The notes: generated by a model from the sequence alone, not told the origin. A DNA stretch of 19,108 nt from an uncultured Pseudomonadota bacterium (GCA_903860085.1 CAIOPD010000020.1:1-19108); one strand, 5' to 3'; numbered from the stretch's first letter, positions 1-7,864 are shown. Made by a program: numbers and translations.

Positions 1-879
1 ATTACAGATTATGGCGCTTTCGTTGATCTAGGTGGCATTGATGGTTTACTACACATTACAGATTTAGCTTGGCGTCGTGTTAAGCACCCATCTGAAGTGC
101 TGACAGTAGGCGAAGAAGTTGAAGCTAAGATCTTGAAATTCGATCAAGAGAAAAATCGTGTTTCACTTGGTATCAAACAATTAGGCGATGACCCATGGGT
201 TGCTTTAACTCGCCGTTACCCAGTAAGCACACGCTTATTCGGTAAAGTGTCAAACTTAACTGACTATGGTGCCTTTGTTGAAATCGAGCCAGGTATTGAA
301 GGTTTAGTTCACGTTTCAGAAATGGATTGGACTAACAAAAACATTCACCCGGGCAAAATTGCGCAATTAGGTGATGAAGTAGAAGTGATGATTCTGGAAA
401 TTGATGAAGCGCGTCGTCGTTTATCATTAGGTATGAAACAGTGCCAAGCTAATCCTTGGGATGAGTTCTCTGCAACACATCACAAAGGTGATATCGTTTC
501 AGGACAAATCAAATCAATTACTGACTTCGGCGTATTCATTGGTTTGCCAGGCGGTATTGATGGTTTAGTACATCTATCAGATTTATCATGGTCACAAACT
601 GGCGAAGAAGCAATCCGCAACTTCAAAAAAGGTGATGAACTACAAGCTGTTATCTTAGCAATTGATGTTGAAAAAGAGCGTATTTCACTAGGCGTGAAAC
701 AACTTTCTGCTGATCCATCAGGTGCTACAAGTTCAACTGAAGAGAAATCTGAAGCTAAACCTAAAGCTAAATCTGCTAAAACTAAAGATGTTGCACCACA
801 AGTGTCTAGCGATGGCGCTGCTGCTGGTACAACCAACCTTGGTGCGTTATTAAAAGCTAAACTAGACAGCAAGAAATAA
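1..879 (+). CDS. rpsA: 30S ribosomal protein S1, 3' part (5' end outside window)
   Basis: S1 binds mRNA on the 30S subunit and helps initiate translation of structured or weakly Shine-Dalgarno-led messages. The reading frame is open from base 1, so the protein begins outside the window; the GTG at 97 is internal. The visible 292 residues contain the end of S1 repeat 3 (residues 1-66, with TDYGAFVDLGG and HITDLAW), repeat 4 (about 75-153, VHVSEMDWTNKNIHP) and repeat 5 (about 162-239, SITDFGVFIGLPGGIDGL). Each repeat ends in the usual SLGxKQ motif. Where the E. coli protein carries a sixth repeat, this one has only an Ala/Lys/Ser-rich linker (about 240-275) and the tail GTTNLGALLKAKLD that I associate with betaproteobacterial S1. 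ihfB follows after 34 nt, the usual neighbour. Identity is very secure; the short C-terminus is unusual. Confidence 0.97.
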   Translation: MTDYGAFVDLGGIDGLLHITDLAWRRVKHPSEVLTVGEEVEAKILKFDQEKNRVSLGIKQLGDDPWVALTRRYPVSTRLFGKVSNLTDYGAFVEIEPGIEGLVHVSEMDWTNKNIHPGKIAQLGDEVEVMILEIDEARRRLSLGMKQCQANPWDEFSATHHKGDIVSGQIKSITDFGVFIGLPGGIDGLVHLSDLSWSQTGEEAIRNFKKGDELQAVILAIDVEKERISLGVKQLSADPSGATSSTEEKSEAKPKAKSAKTKDVAPQVSSDGAAAGTTNLGALLKAKLDSKK

Positions 880-913
880 GCTCATTTAGTTATCAAGATA
901 AAGGCACACAAGC

Positions 914-1195
914 ATGACTAAATCAGAGCTAATCACCCTACTTGCTGAGCGTTTCCCGCAATTAGTGGTGAAAGATGCCGAACTATCAGTAAAAGCAATC
1001 TTAGATGCGATGTCCGACAACCTTGCCACTGGTGAGCGCATTGAAATTCGCGGCTTTGGTAGCTTTAGCTTGAATTACCGTCCACCGCGTTTAGGGCGTA
1101 ATCCTAAAACCGGCAGTAAAGTACAGGTTCCAGAAAAACATGTACCGCACTTTAAGGCAGGTAAAGAGTTACGTGAGCGTGTAGATCTAGGCTAG
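914..1195 (+). CDS. ihfB: Integration host factor beta subunit
   Basis: DNA-bending subunit that pairs with IHF-alpha and shapes promoters, origins and recombination sites. The 93-residue protein matches the usual length (94 in E. coli) and aligns throughout, with MTKSELI at the start, ERIEIRGFGSFSL in the middle, the DNA-intercalating beta-arm RLGRNPKTG, and the ending VPHFKAGKELRERV. An AAAGG sequence at 900-904 lies 9 nt before the ATG, which supports this start. It sits 34 nt behind rpsA and is probably cotranscribed with it. A strong hairpin plus T-run follows at 1248-1278, so this is likely the last gene of the rpsA transcript. Confidence 0.97.
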   Translation: MTKSELITLLAERFPQLVVKDAELSVKAILDAMSDNLATGERIEIRGFGSFSLNYRPPRLGRNPKTGSKVQVPEKHVPHFKAGKELRERVDLG

Positions 1196-1247
1196 GCTGC
1201 TAGTTCGAGGTGAAGCGGCTAAGTCACTTTACTTTGATGTTCTACCT

Positions 1248-1278
1248 AAAAACGGCAGCCACAAGCTGCCGTTTTTTT
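1248..1278 (+). terminator. Intrinsic terminator after ihfB
   Basis: A perfect 7-bp GC-rich stem, CGGCAGC (1253-1259) with GCTGCCG (1265-1271), has a 5-nt loop CACAA. It is preceded by AAAAA and followed by seven T's (1272-1278). This is a textbook Rho-independent terminator closing the rpsA-ihfB unit. Confidence 0.92.
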
Positions 1279-1297
1279 ATTATTAATTTTTTGAAGG

Positions 1298-1303
1298 TAT
1301 AAT
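1298..1303 (+). promoter_or_regulatory. Candidate promoter for lapB-pyrF (-10 element)
   Basis: A consensus -10 hexamer TATAAT lies 20 nt after the ihfB terminator and 82 nt before the lapB ATG. The -35 region is poor: TTTTTA at 1274-1279 with an 18-bp spacer matches consensus at three of six positions and falls in the terminator's T-run. The position between a terminator and a gene that needs its own transcription supports the call. The transcription start would be near 1310. Confidence 0.5.
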
Positions 1304-1385
1304 TACATCACCATGCACAAAATGCTTCGCACAATGGATGCCAAGTGCTGCTTATTCATAATGATCATAAAAAAAGTGAAGCTCA

Positions 1386-2543
1386 ATGGAATTTGAATTT
1401 TGGTGGTTATTAGCACTGCCTCTATTTTTCAGCCTAGGCTGGCTCGCCGCTCGGGTAGATTTAAAGCAGCTATTAGCAGAGTCTACGGCTCTGCCGGCAG
1501 CCTATTTTAAAGGCTTGAACTTTCTAATCACTAATCAACACGACAAAGCCATCGAGGCCTTTAGTGAAGCGGTACAGGCGAATACTGATTCTCTCGAATT
1601 ACACTTTGCATTAGGCAGTTTATTTAGACGACGTGGCGAAGTAGATCGCGCAATCCATTTACATTTAAATCTACTACAAAAAAAAGAGCTGGAGCCTCAA
1701 CAGCGCATAGCTGTGAGCGCAGAACTGGCTCAGGATTATCTCAAGGCTGGTCTACTTGACCGTGCTGAAGAACTATTTGAATCACTAGATGATGATAGAT
1801 ATCGGCAACCAGCATTACGTGCATTACTAGAAATCTATGTACGTGAACGCGAATGGGAGCGAGCAGTTAAAGCAGCCACAGAATTAGAAAGGCTTTCTGG
1901 CGTACCTTTTCGCATAGAAATTGCACATTATTACTGCGAGATGGCTGTTAAATCACAACTTGCTAATGATACACACAGCGCACGCTTTGAACTGGAACAA
2001 GCGCTCAACGCCAATAAAAACTGTGTGCGTGCCAATGTACTACTAGGTGACCTTGAGGCAGAAGCTAACGCCCATAGTGCGGCTATTTCTGCTTGGAAGC
2101 GCATAGAATTTCAGAAGCCTGAATACCTAGGATTAATCGCACCTAAATTACTTAATAGCTACCGCGCGCTCAATCAAACGCATATAGGCTTAGCCCTATT
2201 ACAGACCTACTTGCAAACCTATCAATTAACGTCGTTACTTAACGTGTTGTTTGAAGCCACTTTGGCCGAAGAAGGCGCAGAAAGCGCTGCCAAACTTGCA
2301 CGTAATGAATTAATTAAAAAACCTAGCTTGAATACCTTAGATCAGTTGCTGCAAGCACGCGCTATTGTAGAAGTCAGTCACGAACAGGATACACAACTGA
2401 TGCAACAGGCTGTGCGCCATGCCATCGGCAATCGTACCGCTTATTATTGTGAGCATTGCGGCTTTAAAGCCAAATATCATCATTGGCAATGCCCTGCCTG
2501 CAACGCATGGGAAGCATTACCCGCTGAACCCACAACTATCTAA
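1386..2543 (+). CDS. lapB: Lipopolysaccharide assembly protein B (TPR plus rubredoxin-like domain)
   Basis: LapB (YciM) is an inner-membrane protein facing the cytoplasm. In E. coli it links LPS synthesis to transport and promotes FtsH-dependent turnover of LpxC. The 385-residue protein has one N-terminal membrane segment (about residues 5-22, WWLLALPLFFSLGWL), then a long TPR solenoid (about 38-335), then a C-terminal zinc/iron-binding rubredoxin-like knob with Cys355, Cys358, Cys369 and Cys372 in CEHCGF and CPACNAW. Length and layout match E. coli LapB (389 aa). Only a weak purine-rich stretch precedes the ATG. The small membrane partner gene lapA, usually just upstream, is absent here. pyrF follows after 23 nt, probably in one transcript. 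Confidence 0.93.
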   Translation: MEFEFWWLLALPLFFSLGWLAARVDLKQLLAESTALPAAYFKGLNFLITNQHDKAIEAFSEAVQANTDSLELHFALGSLFRRRGEVDRAIHLHLNLLQKKELEPQQRIAVSAELAQDYLKAGLLDRAEELFESLDDDRYRQPALRALLEIYVREREWERAVKAATELERLSGVPFRIEIAHYYCEMAVKSQLANDTHSARFELEQALNANKNCVRANVLLGDLEAEANAHSAAISAWKRIEFQKPEYLGLIAPKLLNSYRALNQTHIGLALLQTYLQTYQLTSLLNVLFEATLAEEGAESAAKLARNELIKKPSLNTLDQLLQARAIVEVSHEQDTQLMQQAVRHAIGNRTAYYCEHCGFKAKYHHWQCPACNAWEALPAEPTTI

Positions 2544-2566
2544 TAGCTTAAACACGAATCTATCAC

Positions 2567-3271
2567 ATGACCAATCTATTGCGTGACCCTAAAATTATTG
2601 TAGCCCTTGACTATGCTGACGCTGCCAGCGCCTTAAAACTTGTCAATCAATTAGATCCAGCGTTATGCCGGCTTAAAGTAGGTAAAGAATTATTTACCGC
2701 GGTTGGCCCGCAATTTATTGAGCAATTATCGCGCGCCAATTTTGGCGTATTTCTTGACCTTAAATTTCACGATATTCCTAACACAGTCGCCAAGGCTTGT
2801 AGCGCTGCCAGCAACCTTGGCGTATGGATGCTTAATGTCCATGCAAGCGGTGGGCTAGAAATGATGGAGGCTGCACGCACAGCCGTTAATGCCAGTAGCA
2901 CAAAACCGCTATTAATTGCAGTGACCGTCCTCACCAGTATGAACCAACAGCAATTAAATCAAATCGGTGTTGTCGGCGATCTAGCGAGCCATGTACTTAA
3001 TCTGGCAAAGCTGACGCAGCAAGCGGAGTTAGACGGCGTAGTGTGTTCGGCGCTAGAAGCATCCATGTTACGTCAAAAGCTAGGTTCGGAATTTTGTTTG
3101 GTGACGCCAGGCATACGCCCAGCCAATGCCAATCCAGATGATCAATCACGCGTTGTAACGCCCAAGGACGCACTCAAAATGGGTGCTAGCTACTTGGTTA
3201 TAGGTAGGCCGATTACACTGGCTAATGACCCCTTACAGGCGTTAATCGCCATTAATAATCAGTGTGTTTGA
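2567..3271 (+). CDS. pyrF: Orotidine 5'-phosphate decarboxylase
   Basis: Catalyses the last step of de novo UMP synthesis, OMP to UMP plus CO2, in the cytoplasm. The 234-residue protein is the short bacterial form. The catalytic array is visible as LDLKFHDIPNT, with Asp64, Lys66 and Asp69. The phosphate-binding end of the barrel is seen as TPGIRPA and GASYLVIGRPIT near residues 185-215. It lies 23 nt behind lapB, an adjacency also known from enterobacteria. No clear Shine-Dalgarno sequence precedes the ATG. It converges on metG, with 43 nt between the stop codons. Confidence 0.96.
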   Translation: MTNLLRDPKIIVALDYADAASALKLVNQLDPALCRLKVGKELFTAVGPQFIEQLSRANFGVFLDLKFHDIPNTVAKACSAASNLGVWMLNVHASGGLEMMEAARTAVNASSTKPLLIAVTVLTSMNQQQLNQIGVVGDLASHVLNLAKLTQQAELDGVVCSALEASMLRQKLGSEFCLVTPGIRPANANPDDQSRVVTPKDALKMGASYLVIGRPITLANDPLQALIAINNQCV

Positions 3272-3275
3272 AGTA

Positions 3276-3307
3276 AGATATAGCGTCTAGATTCTTCGCT
3301 ATTATCT
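3276..3307. terminator. Possible hairpin between convergent pyrF and metG
   Basis: AGATATAGCG (3276-3285) can pair with CGCTATTATCT (3297-3307) if one T is bulged, leaving an 11-nt loop. No convincing T-run follows on either strand, so its role as a two-way terminator is tentative. Confidence 0.35.
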
Positions 3308-3314
3308 CAAAACC

Positions 3315-5351
3315 TTATTTCACTCGCATACCGAACTGTGCACCTGCATCTGGACTTAAGATGAATGGTCCACCACGATCATCGCTCGCAGCCAGAACCA
3401 TGCCTTCACTCATCCCAAATTTCATTTTGCGTGGCGCTAAATTAGCCACCATCACTGTCAGTCTTCCAACTAACGTAGCTGGATCATAAGCAGATTTAAT
3501 ACCGGCAAACACCTGGCGCGTAGTGGCTTCGCCAATATCTAGCGTCAATTTAAGCAATTTCTCTGCACCCTCTACATGCTCAGCATTGACGATTTTAGCA
3601 ATACGCAAATCCACCTTGGCAAAGTCATCAATACTAATGTACTCGGCATCAGCTAGCTCTGGTGCTATAGGTGCCAAAATTGGCGCTGAAACTTGCGCTG
3701 TGGCGGTGAGGTTTTCTTTATTGGCTTCTGTCATCGCTGCAATCAATGTGGGTTCGATACGGGTAATTAAGTGCTCATAGGCGTTGATGCCATGGCCTTC
3801 TACTAATGATAAGTCTACGCTTTCCCAAGTCAGGGCTGTAATATTAAGAAACTGTTCAATTTCTAATGCTAATTTTGGTAATACTGGTTTGAGGTACAAC
3901 GTCAGTAAGCGAAACATCTCAAGTGCAGCAGAGCATACTTGCTGTAGTTCAGCGTCTTGTCCTTCTTGTTTTGCCATCACCCATGGCGCTTTATCCGCGA
4001 CATAGCCATTAGCAATATCAGCCAAACGCATAATTTCACGGATAGCCTTACCGTATTCACGCGCTTCATAGGCGCTAGCAATAAGCATAGCCGCAGACTT
4101 AATCTCAGCGACCTCCATGTTGTCTGCTGCAGATTGCAACTTACCGGCAAAGCGTTTGTTAATAAAACCTGCAGTACGACTAGCAATATTAATATACTTG
4201 CCAACCAAATCGCTATTCACTCGCGCCACAAAATCATCCAAACTCAGATCGATATCTTCCATACTGCTATTTAGTTTAGCGGCATAGTAATATCGCAAAT
4301 ATTCAGGATTTTTAATATGATCTAAGTAACTACGGGCGGTAATAAAAGTGCCGCGTGACTTACTCATTTTTTCGCCATTAACAGTTAAAAAACCGTGAGA
4401 AAAAATCTTAGTTGGTTTACGGTGACCACTAAACTCTAGTGTTGCCGGCCAGAATAGCGCATGAAAATATAGTATATCCTTACCAATAAAATGGTAAAGC
4501 TCAGTCGTAGCATCTGCTTGCCAATACTCATCAAAATCCAACCCTTGTTTGGCACACAGATTCATAAAACTTGCCATATAGCCAATCGGCGCATCTAACC
4601 AGACATAGAAATACTTGCCAGGCGCATCAGGGATCTCAAATCCAAAGTAAGGTGCATCGCGTGAGATATCCCAATCATTTAAGCCGCTCTCAAACCATTC
4701 CCCCATCTTATTAGCAGCTTCGCCTTGTAGCGTACCTGAACGAGTCCATTCTTTTAGAAAATCTTCACATTCTGAAAGTTTAAAAAAGTAATGCTCTGTT
4801 TCTTTGCGAATAGGCGCAGCACCAGACACTGCAGAATAAGCGTTAATTAGCTCCGTCGGATTGTAGGTTGCGCCACATACTTCGCAAGAGTCTCCGTACT
4901 GATCTTTGGCATGGCATTTTGGACATTCGCCCTTAATAAAGCGATCTGGTAAAAACATATTTTTTACTGGATCGTAGAACTGCTCTATGGTTTTAGTCGC
5001 TATTTTCCCAGCGGCTTTCAGCTTTTTATAAATACTCTGAGAAAGCGCTTTATTTTCTGGTGCATTAGTTGAATAGTAATTATCAAAACTCACTAAAAAC
5101 TCTGCAAAATCAGCTGCATGCTCTTGATGCACGCTCTCAATTAAAGCCTCTGGAGTAATGCCCTCTTTCTCTGCACGAAGCATTATCGGCGTGCCGTGCG
5201 TATCATCAGCACAGACATAATGCACGGTATGACCTTGCATTTTTTGAAAACGCACCCAAATATCAGTCTGGATATATTCAACCAAATGTCCAAGGTGAAT
5301 ACTGCCATTAGCATACGGTAAAGCAGACGTGACTAAAATTTTGCGTGACAT
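3315..5351 (-). CDS. metG: Methionyl-tRNA synthetase
   Basis: Class I synthetase that charges tRNA-Met and initiator tRNA. The 678 residues match the long dimeric E. coli-type enzyme (677). Visible parts in order: the HIGH signature as HLGH (residues 19-22, within PYANGSIHLGHL); a single zinc knuckle with Cys143, Cys146, Cys156 and Cys159; the KMSKS loop (328-332); an alpha-helical anticodon-binding region (about 390-550); a low-complexity Ala/Pro linker; and a C-terminal EMAPII/Trbp111-like tRNA-binding domain (about 571-678, DFAKVDLRIAKIV to GMVLAASD). The gene is divergent from mrp, with a candidate extended -10 promoter in the gap. No clear Shine-Dalgarno sequence is seen. Confidence 0.97.
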   Translation of the reverse strand: MSRKILVTSALPYANGSIHLGHLVEYIQTDIWVRFQKMQGHTVHYVCADDTHGTPIMLRAEKEGITPEALIESVHQEHAADFAEFLVSFDNYYSTNAPENKALSQSIYKKLKAAGKIATKTIEQFYDPVKNMFLPDRFIKGECPKCHAKDQYGDSCEVCGATYNPTELINAYSAVSGAAPIRKETEHYFFKLSECEDFLKEWTRSGTLQGEAANKMGEWFESGLNDWDISRDAPYFGFEIPDAPGKYFYVWLDAPIGYMASFMNLCAKQGLDFDEYWQADATTELYHFIGKDILYFHALFWPATLEFSGHRKPTKIFSHGFLTVNGEKMSKSRGTFITARSYLDHIKNPEYLRYYYAAKLNSSMEDIDLSLDDFVARVNSDLVGKYINIASRTAGFINKRFAGKLQSAADNMEVAEIKSAAMLIASAYEAREYGKAIREIMRLADIANGYVADKAPWVMAKQEGQDAELQQVCSAALEMFRLLTLYLKPVLPKLALEIEQFLNITALTWESVDLSLVEGHGINAYEHLITRIEPTLIAAMTEANKENLTATAQVSAPILAPIAPELADAEYISIDDFAKVDLRIAKIVNAEHVEGAEKLLKLTLDIGEATTRQVFAGIKSAYDPATLVGRLTVMVANLAPRKMKFGMSEGMVLAASDDRGGPFILSPDAGAQFGMRVK

Positions 5352-5374
5352 GAGATAAATGAATCTTTGAATAA

Positions 5375-5394
5375 GCTAAAGGAGCTATTTTAGC
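5375..5394. repeat. Inverted repeat in the metG/mrp divergent gap
   Basis: GCTAAA (5375-5380) and TTTAGC (5389-5394) are perfect inverted arms around an 8-nt centre. The right arm covers part of the candidate metG -10, and the left arm would lie at or just past the transcription start. It could be a protein-binding site or a coincidence in AT-rich DNA. Confidence 0.35.
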
Positions 5395-5414
5395 AAATGT
5401 GTATCTAATGTAGT
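5387..5414 (-). promoter_or_regulatory. Candidate metG promoter with extended -10
   Basis: On the minus strand, TGCTAAAAT forms an extended -10 (TAAAAT at 5392-5387, TG at 5395-5394). A 16-bp spacer separates it from ACTACA (5414-5409), which matches the -35 consensus at its last three positions. The predicted start near 5380 leaves a leader of about 30 nt before metG. The -10 overlaps an inverted repeat at 5375-5394. Confidence 0.4.
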
Positions 5415-5471
5415 AATTAAACTGCCGATTACGCTAAACTAATGCTTCAAAAAATATTAGAACTTAAAACC

Positions 5472-6560
5472 ATGCTCATTAACGAACAAACCATCACCCA
5501 ATCCTTACAAACACTCATAGATCCTAATACTGGTCGTGATTTTGTCACTAGTAAATCTGTGAAAAATATTAAAATTGATGGTGATAATGTCAGCTTAGAC
5601 ATAGTTCTTGGCTACCCAGCAAAAAGCCAATTTGATAGCTTAAAATCATTGGTAATTAAACAGTTGATGAACATCAATCAGATTGGCTCGATTACGGTGA
5701 ACATTGGCAGTCGAATCGTGACGCATAGTGCACAGCGAGGCGTTAATTTATTACCTAATGTTAAAAATATTATCGCAGTCGCCTCTGGTAAAGGTGGCGT
5801 AGGAAAATCCACTACCTCGGTCAACTTGGCACTTGCCCTAGCCGCTGAAGGTGCGACAGTTGGGATTCTTGACGCTGACATCTACGGCCCTAGCCAACCA
5901 CAAATGTTAGGCATTAGCGGTCGTCCAGAAAGTGCTGATGGTAAAAGTATGGATCCGATGATGGGTCATGGCATACAAGCGATGTCGATTGGATTTTTGG
6001 TTGATGTTGACACCCCTATGGTTTGGCGCGGACCGATGGTCACAGGTGCGCTAGAACAATTATTGCGTGATACCAAATGGCGTGATTTAGATTACCTCGT
6101 TATTGATTTACCTCCAGGTACTGGGGATATTCAGTTGACGTTGGCGCAAAAAATTCCGGTGACTGGTGCCATTATTGTCACCACTCCACAGGATATTGCG
6201 TTACTTGATGCCCGCAAGGGTCTAAAAATGCTGGAAAAGGTTGGCATCCCAATTTTGGGCATCGTTGAAAATATGAGTACCCATATCTGTAGTCAATGTG
6301 GTCATGAAGAGCCTATTTTCGGTAGTGGTGGTGGCGCCTTAATGTGCAAAGATTACAATGTTGATCTGCTTGGCAGTTTACCTTTAGATATGCGTATCCG
6401 AGTACAGTCTGACGGCGGCCAACCTACTGTGATTGCAGAACCTGATGGCGATATCGCTGCCATTTATAAGCAAATTGCGCGCGCTGCTGCGATTAAAATC
6501 GCCAACTCTAGTCTGGACCATAGCAGTAAATTCCCTAACATTGTGATTCAGAACAGTTAA
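5472..6560 (+). CDS. apbC: Iron-sulfur cluster carrier protein ApbC/Mrp (P-loop ATPase)
   Basis: Mrp/ApbC proteins bind a bridging [4Fe-4S] cluster between two subunits and pass it to apo-proteins; ATP hydrolysis is needed in vivo. With the ATG at 5472 the protein has 362 residues: an N-terminal MIP18/DUF59-type domain (about 5-85, DPNTGRDFV), the deviant Walker A GKGGVGKS (106-113), ILDADIYGPS, the switch II/Walker B segment DLPPGTGDIQLT, and the cluster-binding CxxC (Cys273, Cys276 in CSQCGHEEPIFG). An in-frame ATG at 5442 would add 10 residues. I prefer 5472 because the DPNTG motif then falls at the same distance from the start as in other betaproteobacterial Mrp proteins; neither start has a good Shine-Dalgarno sequence. 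A transporter gene follows 7 nt later. Confidence 0.93.
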   Translation: MLINEQTITQSLQTLIDPNTGRDFVTSKSVKNIKIDGDNVSLDIVLGYPAKSQFDSLKSLVIKQLMNINQIGSITVNIGSRIVTHSAQRGVNLLPNVKNIIAVASGKGGVGKSTTSVNLALALAAEGATVGILDADIYGPSQPQMLGISGRPESADGKSMDPMMGHGIQAMSIGFLVDVDTPMVWRGPMVTGALEQLLRDTKWRDLDYLVIDLPPGTGDIQLTLAQKIPVTGAIIVTTPQDIALLDARKGLKMLEKVGIPILGIVENMSTHICSQCGHEEPIFGSGGGALMCKDYNVDLLGSLPLDMRIRVQSDGGQPTVIAEPDGDIAAIYKQIARAAAIKIANSSLDHSSKFPNIVIQNS

Positions 6561-6567
6561 CGAAGCT

Positions 6568-7842
6568 ATGCTAAAGCCAAAGTCGCTAACTTACGGCCAG
6601 TGGTTTAAAAAATTGGGGCCAGGATTAATTACTGGCGCTGCCGATGACGATCCCAGCGGCATTGCAACTTACTCTCAGGCTGGCGCGCAATTTGGATTAA
6701 ATATGCTGTGGACGGTAGTGTTCACCTATCCATTAATGGCTGGAATACAAATGATTAGCGCAAGAATTGGTCGTGTTAGCGGCCATGGTCTTGCATCTAA
6801 CATACGTCAGCATTATCCAGTATGGCTACTTTATAGCATCGTCGGCTTACTCCTAATCGCCAATACCATTAATATCGCAGCCGACATTGCCGCAATGGCC
6901 GATGCCCTTAAGTTACTCATGGGCGGTCGCATCCACTTTTATGCCATAGGAATAGGCTTGCTTTCACTGCTATTGCAAATCCTAATCCCCTACCGACGTT
7001 ATGTACGCGTGCTGAAGTGGCTGACACTGAGTTTAATGGCTTACGTAGCGACCGTCTTCGTGGTGCAGATTCCATGGATACAAGTGCTTAGCGCGAGCCT
7101 GTGGCCAACCCTTTCATGGCAACCCCAATATGTGATGACCGTAGTAGCAGTATTTGGTACCACAATCAGCCCCTACCTCTTGTTTTGGCAAGCCTCACAA
7201 GAAGTAGAAGAACAGCTCATGAATCCTGGTCAAGAGCCCCTGATAGTTGCGCCTATACAGGCACCTGATAACTTTAAACGCATTAAAATTGACACTTATA
7301 TTGGCATGGGATTTTCCAATCTAGTGGCATTTTTTATTATATTGACCACGGCAGTGACACTCAACTTACATGGCATCACTGACATTCAAACCTCAGCACA
7401 AGCCGCCACAGCCCTAAGACCGATTGCCGGCGAATTTGCATATTTCTTATTTAGCGCAGGCATCATAGGCACTGGCTTATTAGCCATCCCAGTATTGGCA
7501 GGCTCAGCAGCGTACGCCATGGCCGGCGCATTTGAATGGAGCAGTAGCTTAGAGTTAGAGCCTATGCGCGCCAAAGGCTTCTACAGTATTATCGCCACCT
7601 CTACTTTGATAGGTGTGGCGCTTTGCTTTACCGCAATCGATCCAATCAAAGCCCTTTATTGGAGCGCTGTGATTAACGGCGTGATCTCAGTGCCAATAAT
7701 GGTATTGATGCTCTTGATGGCAAGCCGCCCAGAAATTATGGGTAAATTTACGTTAAATCCAGCATTAAAGCTGATGGGATGGCTTTGTGCTGGGGTGATG
7801 GCTGTGGCTGTGATTGCCATGTTTTGGACCATAGGTACGTAG
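6568..7842 (+). CDS. NRAMP-family divalent metal transporter, divergent subgroup
   Basis: Integral inner-membrane protein of 424 residues with about 11 hydrophobic helices; the NRAMP fold is recognisable from GPGLITGAADDDPSGIATYS onward. Classical NRAMP (MntH) coordinates Mn2+/Fe2+ through DPGN in helix 1 and MPHN in helix 6. Here helix 1 reads DDDPSG (Asp26-28, Pro29, Ser30, Gly31) and helix 6 reads TTISPYLLF (198-206), so the Asp-Pro is kept but the Asn and the metal-selecting Met are gone. Such changes occur in non-classical NRAMP groups, including the Mg2+-transporting NRMT proteins, so the substrate cannot be named. A hydrophilic loop (about 210-240) links helices 6 and 7. The start is 7 nt after the apbC stop, so cotranscription is likely. 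It converges on pgl with a 16-nt gap. Confidence 0.8.
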   Translation: MLKPKSLTYGQWFKKLGPGLITGAADDDPSGIATYSQAGAQFGLNMLWTVVFTYPLMAGIQMISARIGRVSGHGLASNIRQHYPVWLLYSIVGLLLIANTINIAADIAAMADALKLLMGGRIHFYAIGIGLLSLLLQILIPYRRYVRVLKWLTLSLMAYVATVFVVQIPWIQVLSASLWPTLSWQPQYVMTVVAVFGTTISPYLLFWQASQEVEEQLMNPGQEPLIVAPIQAPDNFKRIKIDTYIGMGFSNLVAFFIILTTAVTLNLHGITDIQTSAQAATALRPIAGEFAYFLFSAGIIGTGLLAIPVLAGSAAYAMAGAFEWSSSLELEPMRAKGFYSIIATSTLIGVALCFTAIDPIKALYWSAVINGVISVPIMVLMLLMASRPEIMGKFTLNPALKLMGWLCAGVMAVAVIAMFWTIGT

Positions 7843-7864
7843 CTTAGATTAGATATCCCTAAGC
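7842..7864. terminator. Weak hairpin at the convergent transporter/pgl junction
   Basis: GCTTAG (7842-7847) pairs with CTAAGC (7859-7864) across an 11-nt loop. The right arm contains the pgl stop codon. There is no T-run, so terminator function is uncertain. Confidence 0.25.

Noticed and set aside
745..800. Repeated GCTAAA/CTAAAG units as a DNA repeat element
   Set aside because: They encode the Ala/Lys-rich linker of S1 (EAKPKAKSAK) and are explained by low-complexity protein sequence.
480..872. 130-codon minus-strand frame opposite rpsA
   Set aside because: It is the antisense of a highly conserved S1 region, has no family features, and follows from codon bias of the real gene.
97..879. 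GTG at 97 as the start of a separate 260-residue gene
   Set aside because: The same frame is open to base 1 and encodes the matching earlier part of S1 repeat 3 (ITDYGAFVDLGG), so 97 is internal to rpsA.
5442..5471. Upstream ATG at 5442 as the apbC start
   Set aside because: It lacks a Shine-Dalgarno sequence and adds 10 residues not expected from alignment with other Mrp proteins; kept as an alternative only.
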